A program made the translations under genes and the position numbers. Positions 54,736-63,892 of a stretch of DNA of 64,000 nucleotides are shown here, in pieces (position 1 is the stretch's first letter; every line of letters begins with the position of its first letter). The DNA is from Tibeticola sediminis (GTDB lineage: Bacteria; Pseudomonadota; Gammaproteobacteria; Burkholderiales; Burkholderiaceae_C). Under the pieces are notes generated by a model. It searched no databases and had not been told where the DNA came from. It saw only the letters and a program-made list of their open reading frames with translations. The stretch is from positions 181,182 through 245,181 of the forward strand of contig NZ_RKQL01000005.1 in NCBI RefSeq assembly GCF_003843835.1, in the 5' to 3' direction.

Positions 54736-55605
54736 ATGAAGCTCTCACTGCACGTTCCGACCCCGCTGGAGTACTTTGGCGCGCTGGTTCGGTCTGACCG
54801 CGACTTTCCACTGCTGGAAGCGACCACCTGCATCGCGCACGACGAATATCCCGAGCTCGATGTGGAGTCCGTTCTGGCCGGGGTCGATCGCCTGGTGCAG
54901 CGTCTCCAACGCCAGATACCGACGGATGCCGGCCCGATGGAGCGACTTCGCCGGCTCAACGACTTCTTCTTTTCGCAGCTGGGTTTCGCGGGCAATGTGA
55001 ATCACTACATGGATGCCGAAAACAGCTACATCCATGTGGTTCTGGAGCGACGGCGGGGCATACCGGTGTCGCTGGCGGTGATCTGGCTGGAATTGGCGCG
55101 GGCCTTGGCGCTTCATGCCCACGGGGTCTCGTTTCCCGGCCACTTCCTCGTCAAGGTGGGATTGCCTCAAGGGTGGGTGGTGCTCGACCCCTTGACCGGG
55201 CGCTCGCTCGGCATGGACGAACTCGCAGGGCTGCTCAGGGCCTGGCGTCAAACGGAGTCCGCAGGGCGAAATGCTGCGAGCTTCGACCCACCCGTGGGGC
55301 TGCATTTGCAAAACGCGTTGCCCCGCGAAATCATCGGCCGCATGCTCGACAACTTGCGCGAGCTTCATCGAACCTTCGATGAGCCGGTGCTCCTGCGGGC
55401 AGTTCTCGACCGGGTGTTGCTGCTGCGTCCGGATGATCTGGGCGCCTTGCGCGAGCGCGGGGTGCTGCATGCCCGCGAGGGGCGGGTCGATGCCGCGTTG
55501 CGTGACCTCGAAACCTATTTGAGGCGCGTGCCCCGGGCGGTGGATGCTCCGGCGATCGGAGAACTCGTGCTCGAACTGCGTGCCCGGCACGGCGGCACAG
55601 CCTGA
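54736..55605 (+). CDS. SirB1-family protein (transglutaminase-like, TPR)
   Basis: A 289-residue cytoplasmic protein. The N-terminal two-thirds match the SirB1/transglutaminase-like domain (MERLRRLNDFFFSQLGFAGNVNHYMDAENSYIHVVLERRRGIPVSLAVIWLELA, FPGHFLVKVG). The end resembles TPR repeats (LREREGVLHAREGRVDAALRDLETYL-type). The role is unknown. The TGA stop is the target site of repeat family C, which begins immediately after it. Confidence 0.9.
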   Translation: MKLSLHVPTPLEYFGALVRSDRDFPLLEATTCIAHDEYPELDVESVLAGVDRLVQRLQRQIPTDAGPMERLRRLNDFFFSQLGFAGNVNHYMDAENSYIHVVLERRRGIPVSLAVIWLELARALALHAHGVSFPGHFLVKVGLPQGWVVLDPLTGRSLGMDELAGLLRAWRQTESAGRNAASFDPPVGLHLQNALPREIIGRMLDNLRELHRTFDEPVLLRAVLDRVLLLRPDDLGALRERGVLHAREGRVDAALRDLETYLRRVPRAVDAPAIGELVLELRARHGGTA

Positions 55606-55764
55606 GAGGCTGAGAGGAAATTGGTCATGCCCGCTTTGACGCCCCAAAACACGCCAGAGGGCGTTGCAAATGCGCGCCGTAGCCGGAGCTACGGCTGTGC
55701 TTTGCGCCTACTCGGGCGCGTTTTGGGGCGCCCCTTCGGGCACGCCCAATTCCCTCGCAGCCTC
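55606..55764. mobile_element. Repeat family C, copy 1 (159 bp), at a stop codon
   Basis: Ends are inverted: GAGGCTGAGAGGAAATTGG at the left, with the complement of GAGGCTGCGAGGGAATTGG at the right (17 of 19 match). TGA flanks both sides (55603-55605, 55765-55767), within CTGAG. The left TGA is the stop codon of the SirB1 gene. The core GTTGCAAAT...GCCGTAGCC-gga-GCTACGGC...TTTGCG lies at 55673-55706. Confidence 0.85.
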
Positions 55765-55911
55765 TGAGGCCTGCCGAGCCGTTGCCAACAGCCTGGGAGC
55801 TTGCTTGGCTCGAAAGGAGCCTCTCGTTTGGAAATGATCAATGAAATAGGCACCATCCCAGCGTGAAATGGCACTTCATTGCTCCTGATTGTGTAGCGCC
55901 GGGGCCTGGAA
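55765..55911. other. Intergenic region downstream of purM
   Basis: No gene or terminator recognised. The stretch 55820-55900 is AT-richer than its surroundings. Confidence 0.4.
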
Positions 55912-56955
55912 TCAGCGCAGGACGACGGCGGGACCCTCGCCCCGCTCGACGATGGAGCCGATTTCGTAGACGCGCTCGCCCTGCTGCTCGAGCGTTGCGG
56001 TACAGGCGGCTGCCGCTTCGGGTGCGACGACGACCACCATGCCGATGCCATTGTTGAACGTGCGGTTCATTTCATGATCGTCGATGGCGGCGGTTGCTTG
56101 TAGCCAAGCAAACAGCTCACTGCGCGGCCAACTGCCGAGTTTCAAGGCAGCGGCCGTTCCATCAGGGAGCACGCGCGGAATGTTTTCGATCAAGCCGCCG
56201 CCGGTGATGTGCGCGAGTGCCTTGATGGGATGCTGCTCGAGCGCGGCCAGCACGCTACGGACGTAGAGCCGGGTCGGGGCCATGATGGCCTCCCGGAAGG
56301 GCAGCCCATCGAGCGTTGCGGGCAGATGTCCTGCCGCGCGCTCGATGCATCGCCGCACCAGGGAAAAGCCGTTGGAGTGCACACCGGCCGACGCCAGCCC
56401 CAGCACCACATCGCCCGGCGTGACGGTCTGGCCCGTGAGGATGCGTTGCTTTTCGACAACCCCGACGGCAAAGCCAGCCAGATCGTATTCGCCCGGCGGA
56501 TACATCCCGGGCATTTCTGCGGTCTCGCCGCCGATCAGCGCGCAGCCCGAAAGCTCGCAACCCCGAGCGATACCGCCCACGACGCGCGCGGCGACATCGA
56601 CATCGAGCTTGCCGCAGGCGAAATAGTCCAGGAAAAACAAGGGCTCGGCGCCTTGGACCAACACGTCGTTGACACTCATCGCCACGAGGTCGATGCCGAC
56701 GTGATCGTGCATGTTCCACTCGAAGGCGAGCTTCAGCTTGGTTCCCACGCCGTCCGTGCCGCTGACCAGCACGGGTTCCCGGTAGCGCTTGGGCACCTCG
56801 AACAGAGCGCCAAAGCCGCCGATGCCGGCCAAAACCCCGTCGCGCAAGGTCTTGCGGGCAAGCGGTTTGATCCGCTCGACCAGCGCATCACCGGCATCGA
56901 TGTCGACACCGGCGTCTTTGTAGTGGATGGGGGTTGGAGAATTTGAGCTCGTCAT
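55912..56955 (-). CDS. purM: Phosphoribosylformylglycinamidine cyclo-ligase
   Basis: Closes the imidazole ring to make AIR in purine synthesis, using ATP. The 347 residues start [31 protein letters not shown]. They include [36 protein letters not shown] and [16 protein letters not shown]. The ATG at 56955 is chosen because the open frame upstream runs into repeat family D and has no homologue. Monocistronic; the repeat lies in its promoter region. Confidence 0.97.
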   Translation of the reverse strand: MTSSNSPTPIHYKDAGVDIDAGDALVERIKPLARKTLRDGVLAGIGGFGALFEVPKRYREPVLVSGTDGVGTKLKLAFEWNMHDHVGIDLVAMSVNDVLVQGAEPLFFLDYFACGKLDVDVAARVVGGIARGCELSGCALIGGETAEMPGMYPPGEYDLAGFAVGVVEKQRILTGQTVTPGDVVLGLASAGVHSNGFSLVRRCIERAAGHLPATLDGLPFREAIMAPTRLYVRSVLAALEQHPIKALAHITGGGLIENIPRVLPDGTAAALKLGSWPRSELFAWLQATAAIDDHEMNRTFNNGIGMVVVVAPEAAAACTATLEQQGERVYEIGSIVERGEGPAVVLR

Positions 56956-57035
56956 CGGGCGTAGGCCAGGTTGGGAGGAGACGGAACCCCCAGAGGCGCG
57001 GCTCTGAGATTCCCTAGAATGCCGGATTCTACTGA

Positions 57036-57211
57036 GCCCAGATTGTCCATTCGGCGGCCCTACGGGCCTACGCACGCCCTGGCGGTCGCTTTGCGGCGTC
57101 TTCGCGCCCGTGCTCGTCGCCAATAGCCTCGGCTATTGGCTCCTCCCCCGTGCGCGAATCCACTCGCAAACCGCCGCGCCATCTTCGTGCGTCCTAATGG
57201 ACAATCTGGGC
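57036..57211. mobile_element. Repeat family D (176 bp)
   Basis: Perfect 16-bp inverted ends GCCCAGATTGTCCATT, flanked by TGA on both sides (57033-57035, 57212-57214), within CTGAG as for family C. The centre has a long hairpin GCCAATAGCC-tc-GGCTATTGGC and outer GCAAA/TTTGC sequences. It lies between the divergent purM and AI-2E transporter genes and could affect both promoters. Confidence 0.85.
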
Positions 57212-57357
57212 TGAGCGCAAAGCCGACCACGCCCCAGCTGCGCCGCGCCTCCAGCCCCCGGCGTGAGGCAACAAGGGGGCCTAAGCGCGCTGCCTCAAAG
57301 CCGATTCCTTTGCCCCCGAAAAACCCTCTCGGCCATCTCTGCCCCCATCTCCAAGCC

Positions 57358-58458
57358 ATGCAAATCGACCCCCATTTCAAACGAGCCGTCGGGTGGGCTG
57401 CTGCCTTTCTGGCTCTTGGCGGCGCGCTCTGGTTGTTGGGGCCAGTGTTGACACCCTTTCTCGTTGCCGCCGTTCTTGCCTACATGGTCAACCCGGTGGT
57501 GAACCGACTCGATCGCGCGTTGGGCGGACGCTTCCCGCGCGTTCTGGCCGTTGTGTTGGTGGAGGTTTTCTTCTTCGTTGCGGCCTTGGGTTTTCTATTG
57601 CTCGTCGTGCCGGTACTGGTTCGGCAAATCCCGCTCATGCGCGAACAGGTGCCGCTGTTGCTGGAGCACCTGGTGACCGCGATTCGACCCTGGCTGCTCC
57701 AGTTCGGGTTGGACCCGCTCGCCGGCTTTGCCGATCTGCGCGCTTTCGTGGTCGATTTCCTGGGCAACCGCAGCGAAGATCTCGTGGCCTCGGCGCTTGC
57801 GTCGCTGCGGGTCGGCGGCAGCGTTTTGCTCACGATCATCGGCAACGCGGTGTTGATACCCGTCGTTCTCTTTTATCTGTTGACCGATTGGGACCGTATC
57901 GTGGCAGGGGTCTGGAGCCTCGTTCCTCGTGCGCTGCGCGGGGCCCTCGAATCCTTCGTCGACGAAGCCGATGAGGTTCTCGGGCAATACCTTCGCGGCC
58001 AAGCCCTGGTGATGTTGGCTCTGGCGGTCTACTACAGCGCGGGGCTTGCAGCGTTCGGTCTCAATGTGGCGCTGCCCATCGGCGTTTTCACCGGCCTGGC
58101 TGTTTTTGTGCCCTACATTGGATTCGGCGTTGGTTTGGTGCTGGCCCTGCTGTCGGGCATGCTCCAGATGGGGCTGGCGCCCACCTTGGTGATGGTGGGC
58201 GTCGTTTATGGCGCCGGCCAGGTCATCGAGAGCTTCTTTCTGACGCCGCGCCTGGTCGGCAGCCGGGTGGGCCTGCATCCTCTGGCCGTGATCTTTGCCT
58301 TGATGGCGTTTGGCCAGCTGTTTGGGTTTCTGGGCGTGCTCGTGGCCTTGCCCGCCAGTGCCGTTTTACTCGTCGCTCTGCGGCGGCTGAAACGGCGCTA
58401 CCTGGCGGACGCGACGGGCGAGGGCACGCACGCGCGGGTTCCGACCGAGGAGGTCTGA
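57358..58458 (+). CDS. AI-2E-family transporter (PerM-like)
   Basis: An inner-membrane protein of 366 residues with about eight helices in the PerM/TqsA pattern: LTPFLVAAVLAYMVNPVVNRLDR early, and VPYIGFGVGLVLALLSGMLQMG and GSRVGLHPLAVIFALMAFGQLFGFLGVLVALPASAV late. Substrate unknown; family members export AI-2 or ions. The ATG at 57358 opens MQIDPHFKRAVGW. Its last base is shared with the hda start (TGATG overlap). Next to hda and purM, as in many beta-proteobacteria. Confidence 0.9.
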   Translation: MQIDPHFKRAVGWAAAFLALGGALWLLGPVLTPFLVAAVLAYMVNPVVNRLDRALGGRFPRVLAVVLVEVFFFVAALGFLLLVVPVLVRQIPLMREQVPLLLEHLVTAIRPWLLQFGLDPLAGFADLRAFVVDFLGNRSEDLVASALASLRVGGSVLLTIIGNAVLIPVVLFYLLTDWDRIVAGVWSLVPRALRGALESFVDEADEVLGQYLRGQALVMLALAVYYSAGLAAFGLNVALPIGVFTGLAVFVPYIGFGVGLVLALLSGMLQMGLAPTLVMVGVVYGAGQVIESFFLTPRLVGSRVGLHPLAVIFALMAFGQLFGFLGVLVALPASAVLLVALRRLKRRYLADATGEGTHARVPTEEV

Positions 58459-59141
58459 TGAAGCAGTTGCCGCTCGACATTGCGCCTCGGCCCCAGGCGA
58501 CCTTCGAGAACTACTGCCCCGGGCCCAATGAGGCGGCTTGGTCGCATCTCCGTCGCGTGCTCGACGGCGATCCGCCGACGCCGGTGCCGATTTATCTGTG
58601 GGGCGAAGAAGGCAGCGGGAAAACCCATTTGTTGCAGGCCGCTGCGGCCACGCTCGCGGCGCGCGGACGCGCCTTCGGCTGGCTCAACGCCACGAGCCCG
58701 TTTGCGAGCTTCGACGAGTCTTGGGCGGCCATCTTTCTGGACGATGTCGAGCGCTTCGATGGTGAACGCCAACAATGGGCCTTCAACTGGTTCGTTCATG
58801 CGCTCGCCCCGGCCGATGGGCAGGCGCGCCTGGTTTTGGCTGCGGGTCGGCTGCCGCCCGCCGATCTGCGGTTGCGGGACGATTTGCGCAGTCGCCTGGC
58901 CTGGGGGCATGTGTTCGAGATCAAGCCGCTGTCCGATGCACAGCGTCGGGCTGTGCTGCTGCAATCGGCGCGGGAACGCGGGCTCGAACTCCGCGAGGAA
59001 GTCGTCGACTACATCTTGGTGCGCTTCCCCCGTGACCTCGGAAGCCTCAACGGGCTGGTCGAGCAACTCGATCGCTACGCCCTCAGTACCCAGCGCTCGA
59101 TCACGATCCCATTGATTCGCGCCATGATGGAGGACGCTTGA
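58458..59141 (+). CDS. hda: DnaA regulatory inactivator Hda
   Basis: Couples replication to inactivation of DnaA by stimulating ATP hydrolysis at the sliding clamp. The 227-residue AAA+ protein begins MKQLPLDI, which carries the QLxLD/F-type clamp-binding motif. Walker A is GEEGSGKTHL (about 50-59), Walker B FLDDVE (about 93-98), and the Arg-rich sensor region DLRLRDDLRSRLAWG follows. Translationally coupled to the transporter gene and overlapping the next start by four bases. Confidence 0.95.
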   Translation: MKQLPLDIAPRPQATFENYCPGPNEAAWSHLRRVLDGDPPTPVPIYLWGEEGSGKTHLLQAAAATLAARGRAFGWLNATSPFASFDESWAAIFLDDVERFDGERQQWAFNWFVHALAPADGQARLVLAAGRLPPADLRLRDDLRSRLAWGHVFEIKPLSDAQRRAVLLQSARERGLELREEVVDYILVRFPRDLGSLNGLVEQLDRYALSTQRSITIPLIRAMMEDA

Positions 59142-59827
59142 GCTCGACACTCACTCGGGTCACCCTGTTTGACCTCGACCATACCCTGTTGCCCCTGGAT
59201 TCGGACTACGCGTGGGGTGTATTCACGACCGATATCGGCTGGACCGACCCGCAGCATTTCCGTCGTCGCAACGACGAGTTTTATGCGCACTACCAAGCGG
59301 GAACGCTGGACATTCACGACTACGTGCGCTTTGCGACCGAGGCGGCTCGGCGGCAGGGTCCGCAGCGGGCGCTGCAGGCGCGTGAGGAGTTTCTGCGTCA
59401 AGTGATCGAGCCGGCCATCGACCCGCGCGCCCTCGCCCTGGTGGCGCAGCACCGGGTTCGGGGCGACCAAATCGTGATCGTCACCGCGACCAACGAATTC
59501 GTGACCCGCCCGATCGCCGCCAAGTTCGGCGTGGAAGATTTGATTGCGGTCGACCTCGAGCGCGATGCCTCGGGTTGGATCACGGGTGAGATTCGGGGCA
59601 CGCCGTCGTTCCGCGAGGGCAAAGTCAAGCGCGTCGAGGACTGGTTGGCGGCGCGCGGGCTGTCCAGATCGGCCGCCGAGATCACGTTTTACTCGGACTC
59701 GATGAACGACTTGCCGCTCTTGCAGTGGGCTGACGTGCCGGTTGCGACCAACCCGGATCCGCGCCTGCGCGCCCATGCAAGCCAGCAGGGCTGGCGCATA
59801 CTCGACCTTTTCGACGAGGCTCGATGA
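59138..59827 (+). CDS. HAD-superfamily phosphatase (SerB-like, HAD-IB)
   Basis: A 229-residue phosphohydrolase. Motif I DLDHTLL has the nucleophilic Asp and acid/base Asp (D-x-D, at about 11-13), motif II is IVTATNEF and motif IV DSMNDLPLL. It belongs to the phosphoserine-phosphatase-like HAD-IB group, often named CicA-like; the substrate is unknown. The TTG start at 59138 overlaps the hda stop. In the hda-HAD-pcnB-folK run, as in Burkholderiales. Confidence 0.92.
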   Translation: MSSTLTRVTLFDLDHTLLPLDSDYAWGVFTTDIGWTDPQHFRRRNDEFYAHYQAGTLDIHDYVRFATEAARRQGPQRALQAREEFLRQVIEPAIDPRALALVAQHRVRGDQIVIVTATNEFVTRPIAAKFGVEDLIAVDLERDASGWITGEIRGTPSFREGKVKRVEDWLAARGLSRSAAEITFYSDSMNDLPLLQWADVPVATNPDPRLRAHASQQGWRILDLFDEAR

Positions 59828-59876
59828 GCCCTTGCCTCGATTTGGAATGGTCCCTACGCATCCATTCACGACGCCA

Positions 59877-61487
59877 ATGATCAAAACCTTTATTCACAAG
59901 CTGCTGGGCAAGACGGCGGGCGCTTCCAAGCCCAACATGGGTCGCCGGCGGGAGATTCCCGCAACGGAGCACGGGATCGATCCTTCGCTCGTTGACGAGC
60001 GCGCGGTGCAAGTCTGCCGGGTGTTGCGCCAGGCCGGCTATGAAGCCTACGTGGTCGGTGGCGCGGTTCGCGACTTGTTGCTGGGTTTACGGCCCAAGGA
60101 CTTCGACGTGGCCACCAACGCCACGCCCGAGCAGGTCAAGTCGCTGTTCCGTCGGGCCTTCATCATTGGCAGACGTTTTCGTATCGTGCATGTCGTGTTT
60201 GGACGGGGGCGTGAGCACGAAGTCATCGAAGTGTCGACCTTCCGCGCTTACCTCGACCCGGCCGATGCCGAGCAGGTTTCCGGCAATGAGCGAACGTCCA
60301 AAGCGGCCCTGGCAGGCATCCAGCATGCGGTCGACGCCAGCGGCCGCGTCCTGCGCGACAACGTATGGGGGACTCAGCAAGAAGACGCGGTGCGGCGTGA
60401 CTTCACCGTCAACGCCATGTATTACGACCCGCAAACCCAGGTCCTGGTCGATTACCACCGGGGTATCGAAGACGCCAAGCAGCGGCGTCTGCGGATGATC
60501 GGAGACCCTGCCAAGCGCTATCGCGAGGACCCCGTGCGCATCATCCGCGCCGTGCGCTTCGCGGCCAAGCTCTCGGGCCTGGGCTTCGCGCTCGATCCAA
60601 AAACAGCGCAGCCCTTGCGCAGCAGCCTGGCCTTGCTGCAAGAGGTTCCGCAGAGCCGCTTGTTCGACGAAATGCTCAAGCTGCTGCAAACGGGGCATGC
60701 GCTCGCCTCGATCGAACAGCTTCGCCGCTTGGGGCTCGAGCGTGGCATCTATCCTTTGCTCGACCTCGCGGTCGAGCGCGCCGATACGCCGTTTGTGCAA
60801 GCGGCCTTGGCGGACACCGATCGACGCGTCGCCGAGGGCAAGCCCGTCGCACCGAGCTTTCTCCTCGCCGCGCTGCTGTGGCAGGACGTGCGGGAGGCGT
60901 GGAGTCGGCGCCTCGAGCGCAGAGAGCATCCCCATCCGGCGCTCCAGGCGGCGATCGACGAGGTTTTCGAGTCCCGCATCGGCGACGTTTCGGGCCGCGG
61001 AAAACTCGGTGCCGACATGCGTGAAATCTGGATGATGCAACCGCGTTTCGAAAAGCGGACCGGCCACGCCCCCTTCGGCCTGGTCGAGCAACCCCGTTTC
61101 CGGGCGGGATTCGACTTTCTTCGGTTGCGCGCCGAAGTTGGGGAAGTCGACCTTACCCTGGCCGATTGGTGGCAGGAATTCAGCCTGGCCGATGACGCGG
61201 CCCGTGAGGATCTGCTGGCCCAAGTCCGGGCGGAACACCGCAAGGCGCCGCGCGTGCACCGGGTTGGGGCTGCCTCGAAAGCCGACGATCCGAACCGCCC
61301 CGAGTGCCCTGCGGTTACGGCCGCAGGAGGGGCGCCCGCACCGTCAAGCGCGCAAGCCAGTGAGACGGCCGCGCCGAAGAAGCGCCGCCGGCGTCGGCGC
61401 AAGCCCACCGATGCCGCGGGTTCGTCGGGACCAGCCAGCGAGGAGCGCCAGCCCGACCTCCCTGCACCACCGCCACCGACCCAGTGA
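59877..61487 (+). CDS. pcnB: Poly(A) polymerase I
   Basis: Adds poly(A) tails to RNA and speeds decay. The 536-residue protein has the nucleotidyltransferase motif VVGGAVRDLLLG (59-70) and catalytic Asp in FDVAT (D75-x-D77), then the head/RNA-binding domains (GDPAKRYREDPVRIIRAVRFAAKLSG). The tail (about 460-536) is Pro/Ala/Arg-rich and ends in a basic KKRRRRRRK cluster. ATG at 59877 starts MIKTFIHKLLG. Its stop overlaps the folK ATG. Confidence 0.95.
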   Translation: MIKTFIHKLLGKTAGASKPNMGRRREIPATEHGIDPSLVDERAVQVCRVLRQAGYEAYVVGGAVRDLLLGLRPKDFDVATNATPEQVKSLFRRAFIIGRRFRIVHVVFGRGREHEVIEVSTFRAYLDPADAEQVSGNERTSKAALAGIQHAVDASGRVLRDNVWGTQQEDAVRRDFTVNAMYYDPQTQVLVDYHRGIEDAKQRRLRMIGDPAKRYREDPVRIIRAVRFAAKLSGLGFALDPKTAQPLRSSLALLQEVPQSRLFDEMLKLLQTGHALASIEQLRRLGLERGIYPLLDLAVERADTPFVQAALADTDRRVAEGKPVAPSFLLAALLWQDVREAWSRRLERREHPHPALQAAIDEVFESRIGDVSGRGKLGADMREIWMMQPRFEKRTGHAPFGLVEQPRFRAGFDFLRLRAEVGEVDLTLADWWQEFSLADDAAREDLLAQVRAEHRKAPRVHRVGAASKADDPNRPECPAVTAAGGAPAPSSAQASETAAPKKRRRRRRKPTDAAGSSGPASEERQPDLPAPPPPTQ

Positions 61488-62005
61488 TGCGCGCACCCGT
61501 CCTTTCGTATGTTGGACTGGGAAGCAATCTGGGCGCATCTGCGGAAACCATCCTGCGCGCGGTCGAGGCGCTGGACCGGCTGCCCTCGAGTGCCGTTCGG
61601 GCGCGTTCGCAGCTCTACCGCTCCGCTCCGGTCGGCGCCAGCGGCCCGGACTATGTGAACGCGGTGGTCGCGCTCGACACCCGCTTGACCGCGCCGGATC
61701 TGCTCGAGGAACTGCTGCGCGTCGAACTCGACTTTGGTCGCGTGCGGCCCTATCCCAACGCGCCGCGAACACTCGATCTCGACTTATTGCTGTACGGATA
61801 TGCGCATGTGCAGAGCTCGAGACTCGTCGTTCCCCATCCACGGATGCACCTGCGCGCTTTCGTATTGCGCCCACTGGCCGAACTTGCCCCGGATCGCGTC
61901 CCCGCTGCCTGGCTGTCAGAGACGGCCGCGCAAGCGGTTACGTTGCTTACTGAGACAGCTTGCGCGCTTCCTCGATCTGAAACTCGAAATAGCGCTGGAA
62001 GCTAA
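61487..62005 (+). CDS. folK: 2-amino-4-hydroxy-6-hydroxymethyldihydropteridine pyrophosphokinase (HPPK)
   Basis: Transfers pyrophosphate to the pterin in folate synthesis. The 172-residue protein contains SYVGLGSNLG, the ATP/pterin segment RPYPNAPRTLDLDLLLYG and VPHPRMHLRAFVLRPLAELAP. It starts with ATG at 61487, overlapping the pcnB stop by one base. The last 20 codons overlap the convergent TM2 gene by 59 bases, so the C-terminal residues may be less conserved. Confidence 0.95.
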   Translation: MRAPVLSYVGLGSNLGASAETILRAVEALDRLPSSAVRARSQLYRSAPVGASGPDYVNAVVALDTRLTAPDLLEELLRVELDFGRVRPYPNAPRTLDLDLLLYGYAHVQSSRLVVPHPRMHLRAFVLRPLAELAPDRVPAAWLSETAAQAVTLLTETACALPRSETRNSAGS

Positions 62006-62405
62006 AGGCCAAGCTGGCCATCAACACGCCGGTGCCAACCAGCAAGGCGGTCACGATGGCCGCGATCGTGCCCCAGTGCGTGCGGCCGCTCGAATCGTCC
62101 GTCGGGGCCGCTGGGTTGTACCGCGCGTTCCATTGCTCGGGCGTGGCTAGGCCGAAAACGATGGCCTGCAGCGCGCATCCAGCGATCACGAAGCCCAGCA
62201 GAGGAATGAGCATCCAACTCGTCGTGTCGTCCTGTCCGTAGTCGAGCATGCGCGCGATGCCCCAGATTCCCAGAAACGTCGGCACGGGCAGCAACCACCC
62301 CAGCCAGTCTTTGGCACCATGTAGATAAAAGCGATGCAGGCCAATCGGTCCGCCGAGAAAGGCGAGCCAAGCCGCGACGGTCTTGCTTTTGCGACGGTTC
62401 GTCAT
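61947..62405 (-). CDS. TM2-domain membrane protein
   Basis: A 152-residue inner-membrane protein. The N-terminal half has the TM2 signature: KTVAAWLAFLGGPIGLHRFYLHGAKDWLGWLLPVPTFLG with two helices. A third and fourth hydrophobic stretch follow at about 62-85 and 112-132. Function unknown. It is convergent with folK and 4 bases downstream of the GNAT gene end, so likely cotranscribed. Confidence 0.85.
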   Translation of the reverse strand: MTNRRKSKTVAAWLAFLGGPIGLHRFYLHGAKDWLGWLLPVPTFLGIWGIARMLDYGQDDTTSWMLIPLLGFVIAGCALQAIVFGLATPEQWNARYNPAAPTDDSSGRTHWGTIAAIVTALLVGTGVLMASLAFSFQRYFEFQIEEARKLSQ

Positions 62406-62409
62406 GGCT

Positions 62410-62940
62410 TCAAGCTTCCCGTTCTGGCGGCGTCTGGTCGCCCCATCCCAGCGCGCGGTCCATCAGCACGATATCGAGCCAACGGCCGAACTTCCATCCG
62501 CAGGCGGTGATCGTTCCAGCGGGGCGGAAACCGAGACTGCGGTGCAGCGCGATCGAGCCCACGTTTGCCGAGTCACCGATGACCGCGATCAGCTTGCGCA
62601 CCCCGGCGCGTTCCGCGGCAGCACCCAACTCGGCCAGCAACGCGCGGCCGATGCCTTGGCCCAAGGCGTCCGGCGCGACATAAATCGAATCCTCGGCGCT
62701 GTAGCGGTATGCGGGGCGCGGCTTGAACCAGTTGCAATAGGCAAATCCGACCACACGTGTGTCGCGCTCGGCCACCAGCCAGGGCAGGCCCCGTGCGCGA
62801 ACCTCTGCATGTCGGCGGGCGATTTCCTCGACGCTGGGTGGAGTGGTCTCGAAGGTGCCCGTCCCGAACTGGACATGGTGGGCGTAAATGTCGGTGATTG
62901 CGGCAAGGTCTTCCGCAAGGGCTGGGCGAATCAAGGTCAT
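62410..62940 (-). CDS. GNAT N-acetyltransferase, phosphinothricin-acetyltransferase-like
   Basis: A 176-residue acetyltransferase. IRPALAEDLAAITDIYAHHVQFGTGTFETTPPS matches the Pat/Bar subgroup. The acetyl-CoA loop is DALGQGIGRALL (about 91-102), and NVGSIALHRSLGF is the C-terminal part. These enzymes acetylate amino-acid analogues; the substrate is not known here. It is divergent from rpsP. Confidence 0.92.
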   Translation of the reverse strand: MTLIRPALAEDLAAITDIYAHHVQFGTGTFETTPPSVEEIARRHAEVRARGLPWLVAERDTRVVGFAYCNWFKPRPAYRYSAEDSIYVAPDALGQGIGRALLAELGAAAERAGVRKLIAVIGDSANVGSIALHRSLGFRPAGTITACGWKFGRWLDIVLMDRALGWGDQTPPEREA

Positions 62941-62963
62941 CGTGGGCGGGCGCGTCGGGCTCG

Positions 62964-62969
62964 TATAAT
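62964..62969 (+). promoter_or_regulatory. -10 element of the rpsP operon
   Basis: Perfect TATAAT about 85 bases upstream of rpsP. No clear -35 was found. A leader of about 75 bases would follow; rpsP leaders are often regulated, but I see no defined structure. Confidence 0.5.
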
Positions 62970-63053
62970 CAAAGGCTTTTCAGTGTGTCGCTGGCCGGGT
63001 GGCCATGTCGCGTGTCTCAATGCTGAAAACATTTCCCACCCACAGGATAAAGC

Positions 63054-63305
63054 ATGGTAGTGATTCGACTCTCCCGCGGCGGCGCGAAAGGCCGTCCTTT
63101 TTTCAATATTGTCGTCGCTGACAAGCGCAACCGCCGCGACGGCCGCTTCATCGAGCGGATTGGCTTTTACAACCCCATCGCTGCGGAGGGCGAAGAGGCC
63201 ATTCGCATCGCTCAGGATCGCCTGACCTACTGGCGCAGCGTCGGCGCTCAGGTTTCTCCGACGGTCGAGCGTCTCCTCAAGCAATTGGAAAAGGCCCCGG
63301 CCTGA
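63054..63305 (+). CDS. rpsP: 30S ribosomal protein S16
   Basis: An 83-residue ribosomal protein of standard length, with [40 protein letters not shown]. It starts the rpsP-rimM(-trmD-rplS) operon; the last two would lie beyond the window. Confidence 0.98.
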   Translation: MVVIRLSRGGAKGRPFFNIVVADKRNRRDGRFIERIGFYNPIAAEGEEAIRIAQDRLTYWRSVGAQVSPTVERLLKQLEKAPA

Positions 63306-63328
63306 CTTCCCTTGGGCATGGGCTGAAG

Positions 63329-63892
63329 ATGGAAGGGCTGGAGCCCGCAGAACTCCCGGCGGATGCCGTGGAGGTCGGCCGCGTCCTCGATGCCTGGGGC
63401 ATCAAAGGCGGCTTTCGGGTTCAGCCTTACAGCGCCTCGCCCGAGGCGCTTTTTTCTTCCCGACGCTGGTATCTCGAGCCGCCCGAGCGCAGTCCCGAAG
63501 GGTTCGTGGGCACGCGTTGCCTGCGCATCCAAAGTGCGCGCGAGCATGGCCGCGCCGTACTCGTGACGGCGCAGGACATCAGCGATCGTTCCGCTGCAGA
63601 AAAACTCCGCGGCGCGCGGATCTTCGTGCCTCGATCGAGCTTCCCGACGCCGAAAGCCGACGAATATTATTGGGTCGACCTGATCGGGCTGACGGTGCGC
63701 AATCGCGAGGGGCTCTTATTGGGCACCGTGCGCGATTTGATGCCCACCGGTCCGCAGACGGTCCTCGTGGTTGCGCCCAAGGACCCGGCACAGCAGCGGC
63801 CGCCGATCCTGATCCCGTTCGTCTCTGCATTCGTCGATGACGTGGATTTGGGCCAACGGGTCATCGCCGTCGACTGGCAGCCCGACTACTGA
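63329..63892 (+). CDS. rimM: Ribosome maturation factor RimM
   Basis: Assists 30S head assembly with S19. The 187-residue protein has the N-terminal RimM domain (VEVGRVLDAWGIKGGFRVQPYS) and the C-terminal PRC barrel (DEYYWVDLIGLTVRNREGLLLGTVRDLMPTGPQTVLVV, ILIPFVSAFVDDVDL). It follows rpsP by 23 bases. Its TGA stop is the target of a family C repeat, so the repeat likely separates rimM from trmD. Confidence 0.97.
   Translation: MEGLEPAELPADAVEVGRVLDAWGIKGGFRVQPYSASPEALFSSRRWYLEPPERSPEGFVGTRCLRIQSAREHGRAVLVTAQDISDRSAAEKLRGARIFVPRSSFPTPKADEYYWVDLIGLTVRNREGLLLGTVRDLMPTGPQTVLVVAPKDPAQQRPPILIPFVSAFVDDVDLGQRVIAVDWQPDY

Noticed and set aside
56956..57123. N-terminal extension of PurM by 56 residues
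   Set aside because: The extension runs into the family D repeat and has no PurM homology; the ATG at 56955 gives the standard length.
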